DNA from: Candidatus Methanophagales archaeon
Lineage (GTDB): Archaea; Halobacteriota; Syntropharchaeia; Alkanophagales; Methanospirareceae
Assembly (NCBI GenBank): GCA_021161765.1
Contig: JAGGZZ010000187.1
Location: 1 to 16,452, forward strand
Direction of reading: 5' to 3'
Length of the DNA stretch: 16,452 bases
In this document: positions 6,169-12,454 of the stretch, one piece after another
How the letters are laid out: every line of letters begins with the position of its first letter
Position numbering within the stretch: position 1 is the first letter of the stretch
Notes under the pieces: generated by a model
Seen by the model: only the letters and a program-made list of their open reading frames with translations
What the model was told of the DNA's origin: nothing
Database searches by the model: none
Program-made: the position numbers and the translations under genes

Positions 6169-7731
6169 ATGAAAGAAGAAAAAGAGGGAGTACTCTCATC
6201 ATCGGAAATGGCAGCCATAGATGAGAACTGCAAATTCTTTGGGCTCTCGTCTGCACAGCTAATGGAAAACGCAGGCGCGGGAATTGCAAACGTGATTAAA
6301 AGGCAGTTTGAAGGAAAAGCGAAAACCGTAAAAGTTACGGTAATGGCGGGGAAAGGAAATAACGGCGGCGATGCTTTTGTCGCTGCGAGGCATTTACCGT
6401 TGAAAAATGGTAATTTTAACGTGCGAATATTATTGGTTGGCAATTCAAAAGATTTGAGAAGCGAAGAGAGCAGGAGGAACTGGCAAATTTTAAAGGCCTG
6501 TGGATATGACATGGAGGAGATAACGGACGCTTCAGAACTACGAGCACGAGAACCGCTCTTAAAGCGTTCGGACGTCATAATAGATGCCATTTTCGGCACG
6601 GGAGTGCGTGGAAAAATAAGAGAGCCAGAAGCAACGGCAATAGATTTGATAAATGAAGCAAACACCGCATTTGTTGTTTCCGGCGACATTCCTTCAGGAT
6701 TAGACCCCGATACGGGGGAATCGGAAAAAGCAGTTCGAGCAAACGTCACCGTTACGTTCCACCGTGCGAAGAAGGGCTTGTTAAAAGCAGATGCAAAGGA
6801 ACACGTCGGGAAATTAGTAGTTGCCGGGATAGGCATTCCCGAAGGAATAGAGAATTTAGCGGGTCCCGGAGATGTTCGGCTGGTCGTGAGGCGGCGAAAA
6901 CCAGGCAGCCATAAAGGGGACAATGGACGTGTATTAATAGTAGGTGGGGGTCCTTTTTCTGGTGCGCCCACTTTAGCTGCTCTTGGTGCTTTACGTGCTG
7001 GTGCAGACTGGGTGACAATAGCGGCACCCAAAAGCGTTTCGTCTGTTATCTCTTCTTTATCGCCCAATCTGATTGTCCATCCTCTTTCCTCTGAGATATT
7101 GGTAGAGAAAGACGTGCCAACGGTATTAAACTTGATAAGAGCACATGATGTAGTCGTGATAGGCATGGGTTTGGGTGCGGAAGAGGAGACGAAACGAGCA
7201 ACACGAATGATAATTGAAGGCGAAGCGAGTAGAAGGGTGGTTGTGGATGCAGATGGGTTTTACGGGTTGCATTTGCCTGTGGAAGTGGAAGATAAATTCG
7301 TTATCGTTACTCCACATGCGGGGGAATTCGTGAAGATGGAACTAAAAGGAAGAGGCGTAAAAGTGCCGCCAGAGGAGCCAATAGAGGAACGTATAAATTT
7401 TGTGAAGGTTTTCTCCTCAGCAAACAGGGTTACTACGTTGATGAAAGGTCCGGCAGATATTATCTCCGATGGCGTTCGTGTGAAGCAAAACAAAGCGGGA
7501 AATGCGGGTATGACGGTTGGTGGCACGGGTGACGTGCTTGCGGGCGTAACGGGTGCGTTCTTCGCTATCGTTACAGATGACCCGTTAAAGGCGGCAACTG
7601 CGGCTGCGTTTGTCAACGGCGCTGCGGGAGATATTGCATTTGAAGAAAGAGGGTATGGGTTGCTTGCTACGGACGTGGTGGAAAATATTCCGGAGGTTAT
7701 GAAGGGGATAATCTCGTGGAAATCTGTGTAA
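6169..7731 (+). CDS. nnr: Bifunctional NAD(P)HX epimerase / ADP-dependent NAD(P)HX dehydratase
   Basis: 520-residue two-domain repair enzyme. The N-terminal YjeF_N domain (about 1-220) interconverts R and S forms of hydrated NAD(P)H; it shows the nucleotide-binding loop GKGNNGGDAF (61-70) and DAIFGTGVRG. The C-terminal ribokinase-like domain (about 240-515) dehydrates the S form using ADP; it shows KGDNGRVLIVGGG, the TPHAGEF motif and GGTGDVLAG (451-459), with Asp455 as the predicted catalytic base. Length and fusion are standard for archaea and most bacteria. The start codon has GG four bases before it, and the promoter is probably the shared TATA box at 6139-6144. The last codons (WKSV and stop) coincide with an AATCTGTGTAATCT sequence resembling the dispersed repeat ends, so the extreme C-terminus may be repeat-derived. 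Confidence 0.94.
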   Translation: MKEEKEGVLSSSEMAAIDENCKFFGLSSAQLMENAGAGIANVIKRQFEGKAKTVKVTVMAGKGNNGGDAFVAARHLPLKNGNFNVRILLVGNSKDLRSEESRRNWQILKACGYDMEEITDASELRAREPLLKRSDVIIDAIFGTGVRGKIREPEATAIDLINEANTAFVVSGDIPSGLDPDTGESEKAVRANVTVTFHRAKKGLLKADAKEHVGKLVVAGIGIPEGIENLAGPGDVRLVVRRRKPGSHKGDNGRVLIVGGGPFSGAPTLAALGALRAGADWVTIAAPKSVSSVISSLSPNLIVHPLSSEILVEKDVPTVLNLIRAHDVVVIGMGLGAEEETKRATRMIIEGEASRRVVVDADGFYGLHLPVEVEDKFVIVTPHAGEFVKMELKGRGVKVPPEEPIEERINFVKVFSSANRVTTLMKGPADIISDGVRVKQNKAGNAGMTVGGTGDVLAGVTGAFFAIVTDDPLKAATAAAFVNGAAGDIAFEERGYGLLATDVVENIPEVMKGIISWKSV

Positions 7732-7755
7732 TCTGGGGGGGTTAGCTAAACCATT

Positions 7756-8319
7756 TCAAGAAGCCAAGATCAAATCCAATAGTGTTTTTCTATCTACTTC
7801 CGCTCGTGTCCTCCATCCAATATACAATACCTTGTCGTCTTCACCCAAATATCCTTGCTTAAGATACCTGTCCAGAGCGAAGTAAACCCTACGTTTGGGG
7901 AACTTAGCGCTTAAGAAATCTTCAACTGCTTTCCTCGGAGCTTTTCCTTGCTTCGAGATGATATAAGCTAAAGTAGCAGACAGCATCGCGACGTCATCTA
8001 TTCGTGCACCAGAAGCCTTCTCAATCAAGTGGTTTTTAAGCACAATCATAAATCTGTCACGCTCTGTTTTTTCTTTACCTTCGCCTTCGTCTATTCCTGT
8101 TCCTCCTCCTTCGCTTATCCTCTTTACTTCCATTCCAAATCTATCGAGAGTCGAATTTAAAACCCCGATTACTTTCATATAATTGTCTCCTAATGCCTTT
8201 TTAAGCTCCCAGCCTTTAACCCCTGGGGTTCTATGCCTTCTGAAGAGTAATAACTGGGCTGCCTTCTTTACCTTCCTTTCTGTCCTTGTCCGTAGTTCCT
8301 CTTCTGTTTCCTCTTCCAT
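7756..8319 (-). CDS. scpB: ScpB/kite-like winged-helix protein, putative condensin partner
   Basis: 187 residues from the ATG at 8319. The predicted fold is two winged-helix units: about 15-70 (VKKAAQLLLFRRH…GWELKKALG…VIGVLNSTLDRFGMEV) and about 100-180 (LSATLAYIISKQGKAPRKAVEDFL, then FALDRYLKQGYL). That is the kite layout of ScpB, MukE and Nse1/Nse3, and the LSATLAYI…KQ stretch resembles the ScpB second-domain helix. A charged low-complexity linker (GGGTGIDEGEGKEK) joins the two. In the family, kite proteins bind the linker of the kleisin and help SMC complexes organise chromosomes. The gene starts inside the 3' end of the ScpA-like gene (overlap 8268-8319), strong evidence for coupled expression. 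A TTG at 8328 could add three residues. Similarity is weak and fold-level, so the name is tentative. Confidence 0.5.
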   Translation of the reverse strand: MEEETEEELRTRTERKVKKAAQLLLFRRHRTPGVKGWELKKALGDNYMKVIGVLNSTLDRFGMEVKRISEGGGTGIDEGEGKEKTERDRFMIVLKNHLIEKASGARIDDVAMLSATLAYIISKQGKAPRKAVEDFLSAKFPKRRVYFALDRYLKQGYLGEDDKVLYIGWRTRAEVDRKTLLDLILAS

Positions 8320-9068
8320 TTTTGCCAATCCTCGTAGCTTAACGAAATTGGGATAGACCTTACATCCCCAGTATTTGCATTGACTTTGCTCGGAGAAATA
8401 AAAACTTCGCCTTCTAAGGGGTTTATATCGAGCTCCGCTTTTCCCTCGCTTACCAGATAACTCGTCAGATAAGCCTTTTTAATGCTATTTTCAAATTCAT
8501 CGTCATAAATAAAATCATGATATTCAATTCTGCCCCGTGCCTCAAGGTCTTTCGAAATTGCTTTTATTGAGTCCTCAAACTCAGTCGTAGATAAAATATT
8601 CAAATCTATTAAATCATTGATGTCGAACGCAAACGTTTCAGGCGTTGAGGGAAGCGGAAATTCTTCTTTTCTCTCACTGAAGGGTAATAGCGCGTTCCAG
8701 TAATTCAGCCCCTCTTTTAACCTCGTTGGCGTGATTCTATCCAACGATATAATAGGATGCCATGATTCGAAGAATGCGTTTGCTAACTGAACTGGCTCCA
8801 GCATTCTTAGTTTGAGTTCCATTAAAACGGGGTCTATATAGAATGAGGATGAGCGGTCTCGTATCCACTTACCTTGCAATTCGATTATCTTCGCTAACTC
8901 TGATATCGCTTCTGCATCTAAAAGCAGGTCATCCAAAGACTTCCATTTTTTAAGATAAAGTTTCAAGGTTTCAAGAAACTTTTTGACATTCAGGTCAAAT
9001 GGGTCTGTGCTTTCTTTTTGTATGGTTTTGCAAAAGTTTATCTGCCGGAATAGCTCGTCCAGTTTCAT
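8268..9068 (-). CDS. scpA: ScpA-like kleisin, diverged
   Basis: 266 residues from the ATG at 9068. The N-terminal part has the archaeal kleisin pattern DPFDLNVKKFLETLKLYL followed by a helix with alanine/leucine spacing (AEAISELAKIIELQGKWI), where typical ScpA has a KS..LL motif; that motif is weakened here. The last 60 residues form a winged-helix-like segment, KKAYLTSYLVSEGKAELDIN followed by PLEGEVFISP, which parallels the ScpA C-terminal domain that touches the SMC head. The middle is variable. It overlaps the kite-like gene downstream, as scpA-scpB pairs do. An upstream ATG at 9101 would add 11 residues, but TTTATAAA at 9103-9110 predicts transcription from near 9080, which favours 9068. 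No SMC gene is in the window, so the partner is inferred. Confidence 0.6.
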   Translation of the reverse strand: MKLDELFRQINFCKTIQKESTDPFDLNVKKFLETLKLYLKKWKSLDDLLLDAEAISELAKIIELQGKWIRDRSSSFYIDPVLMELKLRMLEPVQLANAFFESWHPIISLDRITPTRLKEGLNYWNALLPFSERKEEFPLPSTPETFAFDINDLIDLNILSTTEFEDSIKAISKDLEARGRIEYHDFIYDDEFENSIKKAYLTSYLVSEGKAELDINPLEGEVFISPSKVNANTGDVRSIPISLSYEDWQKWKRKQKRNYGQGQKGR

Positions 9069-9102
9069 TTGGTTATGGTTATATTGAAAATTAAAATTCA
9101 TT

Positions 9103-9110
9103 TTTATAAA
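9103..9110 (-). promoter_or_regulatory. TATA box for the kleisin-kite operon
   Basis: TTTATAAA centred about 38 bases before the ATG at 9068, predicting a start near 9080 and a leader of roughly 12 bases. The alternative ATG at 9101 would lie upstream of that transcript start. Confidence 0.45.
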
Positions 9111-9199
9111 GATTATACGTAGAAAAAGTCACTCTTTTCAAAGAGCTGTAAGCAAATGAAATATGGAAAATTAATGAGGCATGGAATCAAGCGAAGAGG

Positions 9200-9403
9200 A
9201 TGGAGGCGGGGGAATACCCAGAGCGGTTCATATTAGATGGAAGAAAAGTTTTACATTGGAATGGCGGCAGCGTAAAAGTTATAGACAAAACGATCTCAGC
9301 GGCAAACTATAAAACGTTGAATGAAATGGCGGACAGTGAGGGTTGCAGTGTAAACGAACTAATATCGCGGTTAATTCGATATTACAAGAAGGGGCAAAAA
9401 TGA
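9200..9403 (+). CDS. Small ribbon-helix-helix-like protein
   Basis: 67-residue protein. Its C-terminal half has the ribbon-helix-helix outline: a short strand VKVIDKTIS, helix 1 AANYKTLNEMADSEG, a CS turn, and helix 2 VNELISRLIRYYKK. Proteins of this fold (CopG, ParD and others) bind DNA as dimers and often repress their own operon or serve as antitoxins. The N-terminal 25 residues (EYPERFILDGRKVLHWNGG) are outside the fold and unfamiliar. GAGG and GGAGG-like sequence lies just before and over the start region. It is followed 49 bases later by a DUF2283 gene on the same strand, so the two may form a small operon. The family call is from pattern only. Confidence 0.55.
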   Translation: MEAGEYPERFILDGRKVLHWNGGSVKVIDKTISAANYKTLNEMADSEGCSVNELISRLIRYYKKGQK

Positions 9404-9452
9404 CTTCTGCAACAGCATATTTTACGGATACAGTAAAGGGAGGCGAGATACT

Positions 9453-9632
9453 ATGGGAAAAGAAATAAAAATTTGGTATGACAGCGAAAGCGATTACCTT
9501 GAAGTCATTTTTGAGCGTAAAGCGGGATATTTCAGGGAGACGGAAAACGATGCGGTGATGGAAAAAGTTGACGAGGAAGGAAATGTCATTGGGTTTTTCC
9601 ATCCTGAAGGTGAGTGCATTGAAAGAACGTGA
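9453..9632 (+). CDS. DUF2283 family small protein
   Basis: 59-residue protein starting at an ATG with GGGAGG nine bases upstream. The start IKIWYDSESDYLEVIFE and the end EKVDEEGNVIGFFHPE match the DUF2283 pattern (…YD…DxLyi…, D.eGnvvG). DUF2283 proteins are small beta-rich proteins, common next to DUF4258 genes in what are often considered toxin-antitoxin-like pairs; no DUF4258 frame is visible here. The neighbour upstream is a ribbon-helix-helix-like protein instead. The gene converges on the TIR gene, with a stem-loop between them. It is in frame from start to stop, with no sign of decay. Confidence 0.75.
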   Translation: MGKEIKIWYDSESDYLEVIFERKAGYFRETENDAVMEKVDEEGNVIGFFHPEGECIERT

Positions 9633-9681
9633 GCCGATTTCAGTCGGTCAGCGATGAAAAGTAAGCCTTCAAAGAGGCACT

Positions 9682-9722
9682 TTTGGTTTGCTATGAAAAT
9701 ACTTTATTATTTTCATACCAAA
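9682..9722. terminator. Stem-loop between convergent DUF2283 and TIR genes
   Basis: TATGAAAATA (9692-9701) pairs perfectly with TATTTTCATA (9708-9717) around a six-base loop, and TTTTGGT/ACCAAA outside extends the stem after a small bulge. Its place between two converging genes suggests a bidirectional terminator. The A/T-rich stem is weak, and no clear T-tract follows on the plus strand. Confidence 0.45.
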
Positions 9723-9747
9723 GAGAGATTTAAAAATTCAACATTTC

Positions 9748-10635
9748 TCATTTTCTATCTTTTTGACTCGCACTCTTCCATGCTTTTATTGCATTCAACG
9801 TATCTTCCGCTGACCCTTTGAACTCTCTACCAATCTTGTCAGGGAAGATTACCTCCCTTAACCGCTTTATGTTTTCTATTCCAATTTCAGTTGGGTCAAC
9901 AAGAATACTCCTGGAGTCTCCAGATTTCAGCTCTCCTGTTGGAACGGGTAAATGAAACGCGGAATCTCGAACAATTGCAAGTCTTTCCCTGCTGTTCTGT
10001 ATCGCAATGCTGGGATACCCCAGAAAGACAGAATTTTTATCGTGATTCTGTGCTTCGAGGCTAAGAAAACGCAGGACCCCTCCTTGCCCGCCAGAAGCCA
10101 TTGCTAAGTTGTCCTTCACTCTAATGTCCGGTAATTTCACATCTGCAGTCAGCTCTTCATAGTTTCTTTGTGGTAATCTTTCCATTAACCCTTTTGGATC
10201 AATCTCGGGTGCACGTAATCCCGCTTCCTCTGCGATTATCTTAAGCAATTCACTTATATCGTCTGGCTCTGAAAGGTCAAGGGCGTCAAGACGCGATAAG
10301 GGTCTAGGAAGCGTCTCCTTTCTTTGACCATGATAACAAAGAGGGATTACTCTCACACCTTTCACCCACGCACCACCCGCCTCGAAGTTTACCCAGGGTT
10401 GCTTCACGGACATTTGCGTGCATACAACTAGCGCAATACGGCAATTCTTTAGTTTTTCAATAATACGCTCTTCCCATTTGTCCCCGGGTTTTATCCCATA
10501 GTCGCTTGACACGAACACTTCGACTCCTACCAGCAAATTATCTTCCAACCAGTTCTTAATTTCCGATGCCACTGCTGCATCTTCCTCCACATGGCTCACA
10601 AATACTATTGGCTTATCCTTACCAGTCTGGCTCAT
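9748..10635 (-). CDS. TIR-domain protein with C-terminal beta-rich domain
   Basis: 295 residues from the ATG at 10635. A bacterial/archaeal-type TIR domain spans about 8-150: strand A PIVFVSHVEEDAAVA, the segment VEVFVSSDYGIKPGDKWEE, RIALVVCTQMSV, and QPWVNFEAGGAW with the conserved W81, catalytic-candidate Glu85 and W90. In this family the Glu supports NAD+ cleavage, and many such proteins act in antiphage defence by depleting NAD+; enzymatic activity here is inferred. Residues about 165-250 look like an immunoglobulin-like beta sandwich (VLRFLSLEAQNHDKNSVFLG onward, ending SGDSRSILVDPTEI), then a helical tail. There are no membrane segments. A TTG at 10653 could extend it by six residues. 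GGAAGAG sits ten bases before the ATG. The start overlaps a short frame that may be the tail of a lost upstream gene. Confidence 0.85.
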   Translation of the reverse strand: MSQTGKDKPIVFVSHVEEDAAVASEIKNWLEDNLLVGVEVFVSSDYGIKPGDKWEERIIEKLKNCRIALVVCTQMSVKQPWVNFEAGGAWVKGVRVIPLCYHGQRKETLPRPLSRLDALDLSEPDDISELLKIIAEEAGLRAPEIDPKGLMERLPQRNYEELTADVKLPDIRVKDNLAMASGGQGGVLRFLSLEAQNHDKNSVFLGYPSIAIQNSRERLAIVRDSAFHLPVPTGELKSGDSRSILVDPTEIGIENIKRLREVIFPDKIGREFKGSAEDTLNAIKAWKSASQKDRK

Positions 10636-10699
10636 TGTTTTCTGCTCTTCCAAAAAAACTCTTTTTCACATCTTCAGGCAACAAATCCTTCCATCCCAC
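10619..10699 (-). pseudogene. Possible C-terminal remnant of a gene upstream of the TIR gene
   Basis: The minus strand encodes VGWKDLLPEDVKKSF and then FGRAENNEPDW to a TAA at 10621-10619, 17 bases inside the TIR coding sequence. The composition is protein-like and the overlap is typical of operon partners, but the frame ends upstream at the stop codon of the neighbouring transposase wreck (10710). A gene beheaded by transposon insertion would look like this; a chance frame of 26 codons cannot be excluded. Confidence 0.3.
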
Positions 10700-10709
10700 G
10701 GGATATGTA

Positions 10710-11179
10710 TTATAACAAGTACTTTTTTAGCATATAATCTGCAGCAATACCCAGAACATATTCCCAATATTTCCTGTCCTGGCTATGAGCCCTTTCCTTC
10801 TTCCCATTTCCTTTTGGATTCTCTACCTCCGTTGGAACATCCATGATGCCGAGCATCTGAAGCAACCGATAAACGATCCCATTTTCGTATTCACCACCAT
10901 TATCGTGATGGAATAATTCAGGCTTGCTGTGTAACCGGAAAGCTCGAAGAATGGAGAGCACCACGAAATAGGAATGCTTCTTTGGGAATACGCAAAGAGC
11001 CATGTAGCTTCTCGAGTAGTCATCTTCAACTGAAATTTGGTATATTTCCGACTCGTTCCCAAGCGTAACTTCCATGGTGTCCGCGTGATACATGACGTGT
11101 GGTCTGGGTTTTTCATTGTATATACACTATAACCCAGCGTTCGCTCCGCATCAATTATTATCTCCACCCAACCATACAT
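10710..11179 (-). pseudogene. Degraded DDE integrase-type transposase (rve core, frameshifted)
   Basis: The 10710-11093 part encodes an rve integrase core: HADTMEV with the first Asp, SVEDDYSRSYMAL, FHHDNGGEY with the second Asp, and GNGKKERAHSQ with the Glu, so all three DDE residues are recognisable. The family inserts or excises DNA by strand transfer. The open frame upstream of 11093 (KPRPHVMYHADT) is closed by a stop. The segment before it, GWVEIIIDAERTLGYSVYTM, is in another frame, joined at the AAAAACCC run at about 11107-11113. A one-base slip there would restore continuity. The N-terminal helix-turn-helix is missing, since a stop sits directly before 11179. No terminal inverted repeats were found. 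It belongs to the IS3/IS481-like integrases; the exact group is unclear. Confidence 0.75.
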
Positions 11180-11186
11180 CTAACTG

Positions 11187-12152
11187 ATGCATCCAGACAT
11201 CTTCACCCCAGGAACATACCTCACCCTATTTCTCCTCTGTCTTGCTACTGATGCCCCTCTCACGGTCAAACACATATTCGAGGACAATCTCAACTGGGCG
11301 GCATTTCGCCTTGCGGAAAAAGATAACCTCCGTGATGTCGAAATCAACGAAGTCAACAAGATGCTGTCCTGCAAGGACGAGAGTCGCGGCTTCTTCACAT
11401 ACGAATGTGAATACTGTGGAATCACAAAAACAGTCTATTTTGGATGCAACAGTCGCATCTGCACGAATTGTGGCAAGAATCACACGGACAAGTGGGCGAA
11501 ATCCCTCCAAAATGCATTATTTAATGTACCCCATCGGCATGCAGTATTTACAATCCCCGATGCTCTGTGGCCAATTGTGAGGAGATGTCGTTTTCTACAC
11601 AAGGTTTTGATGGATGCGGCAATTGCAGCAATCAACGACACAATTTCAAGAAATATCGCGAAGGATTCTACGTACATCTCCCAAAAGAATCCAGAATCAC
11701 AAACAAACGAAGGATAGCACGATATGTAGCCCGATACATCCGGCATCCGGCATCCCGCGGTCGCAAACACACGATTGCACCGATACGACGGAAAAACGGT
11801 CACGTTCTGGTACGTGGATCATGAGAGCAAGCGGCATTTCGTGACGATGGAGGTGCGGGAGTTCATTAAAGCATTGATTCAGCACATTCCCGATCGAAAT
11901 TTCAAAATGATACGGTATTACGGTGCTTACTGCCGTAGAACTAAAAGGAGATACGCTGGATATTTACAGAGAAGTATAAGACAGGCGACATTCGAGGACT
12001 TTGTTACGAAAGCGAATAAATGGGCGCCGAAATGTCCAGCTTGTGGAAGAAAAATGACATTCGTGTGCTATGAGAAAGGACCTCCGATAGAAAACGAAGT
12101 TTTTAGATGCAAATTATCTGATTGGAACCACCCATGGCTTAGCCATAGCTAA
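11187..12152 (+). pseudogene. IS91-family transposase, internally deleted and frameshifted
   Basis: Frame 1 (11187-11717) encodes an N-terminal zinc-binding module (CEYCG…CNSRICTNCGKNHTDKW) and HRHAVFTIPDALWP, characteristic of IS91/IS801 transposases. Frame 2 (about 11648-11800) continues with KKYREGFYVHLPKESRITNK and ARYVARYIRHPASRGR, which holds the candidate catalytic tyrosines. Frame 3 (about 11775-12152) continues with KTVTFWYVDHESKRHFVTM, EFIKALIQHIPD and a terminal CPACGRKMTF. So the gene suffered two reading-frame breaks, and the roughly 100-residue stretch carrying the HUH metal site between NDTIS and KKYREGF is absent. The protein cannot be active. In IS91-type elements the enzyme moves DNA by rolling-circle single-strand transfer. 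It diverges from the DDE transposase wreck with a seven-base gap. Confidence 0.82.
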
Positions 12153-12177
12153 TAATTGATTTGCACCCAGGGGGTGC
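12134..12177. other. Two adjacent hairpins at the IS91-type element end
   Basis: ATGGCT-T-AGCCAT (12134-12146) straddles the last codons of the transposase. GCACCC-AGG-GGGTGC (12163-12177) follows, with TTTCTTGTT after it. They may be the element's terminal hairpins or a terminator; rolling-circle elements often carry such a hairpin at the terminus. Confidence 0.4.
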
Positions 12178-12261
12178 TTTCTTGTTAGGTATGTATTTAT
12201 AAAGTTATTTCTTTTCACTATAAAAGGATTTCGGTTTTCATTTTATATAAAGTATAGCTTC

Positions 12262-12454
12262 CTCCTATTTAAGACACTGATTTACACGGATTAAGCGAGT
12301 TTAGAGGTTTAGCTCGTTAGAGGCTCAGTCCCTTTAACCAAACCGCTAAGCTACTAAACCGCTATAATAATTTATCATCTGTGTTAATTAAGCCATTTCT
12401 GGGCTTGCGGGGACGTGGGCAGAGCCCACGAGCGTTAATCTGTGTCTATAATTT
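12262..12454 (-). repeat. Hairpin-bearing dispersed repeat, copy B (after proC)
   Basis: Read on the minus strand, this begins at the proC stop codon and matches copy A near thrC: 78 bases with four mismatches (12454-12377) and 23 bases with two mismatches at the far end (12284-12262). The hairpin CGTGGGC-AGA-GCCCACG (12414-12430) is perfect; the second stem has lost two pairs compared with copy A. The middle, 12293-12376, is unrelated to copy A and contains a direct repeat AAACCGCTA (12340-12348 and 12356-12364 by eye). The remaining sequence between 12178 and 12262 is A/T-rich, with TTTATAAA- and TATATAAA-like stretches and no gene. Confidence 0.8.

Noticed and set aside
6123..7166. 347-codon minus-strand ORF opposite nnr
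   Set aside because: Antisense shadow of the nnr coding sequence, rich in Ser, Pro and Thr.
9400..9468. 22-codon ORF overlapping the RHH stop (ATGA)
   Set aside because: Overlaps the DUF2283 start in another frame and shows no protein-like features; likely chance.
12293..12376. C/D-box RNA or tRNA in repeat copy B
   Set aside because: Only one CTGA and an imperfect ATGATAA; no second box pair and no cloverleaf.
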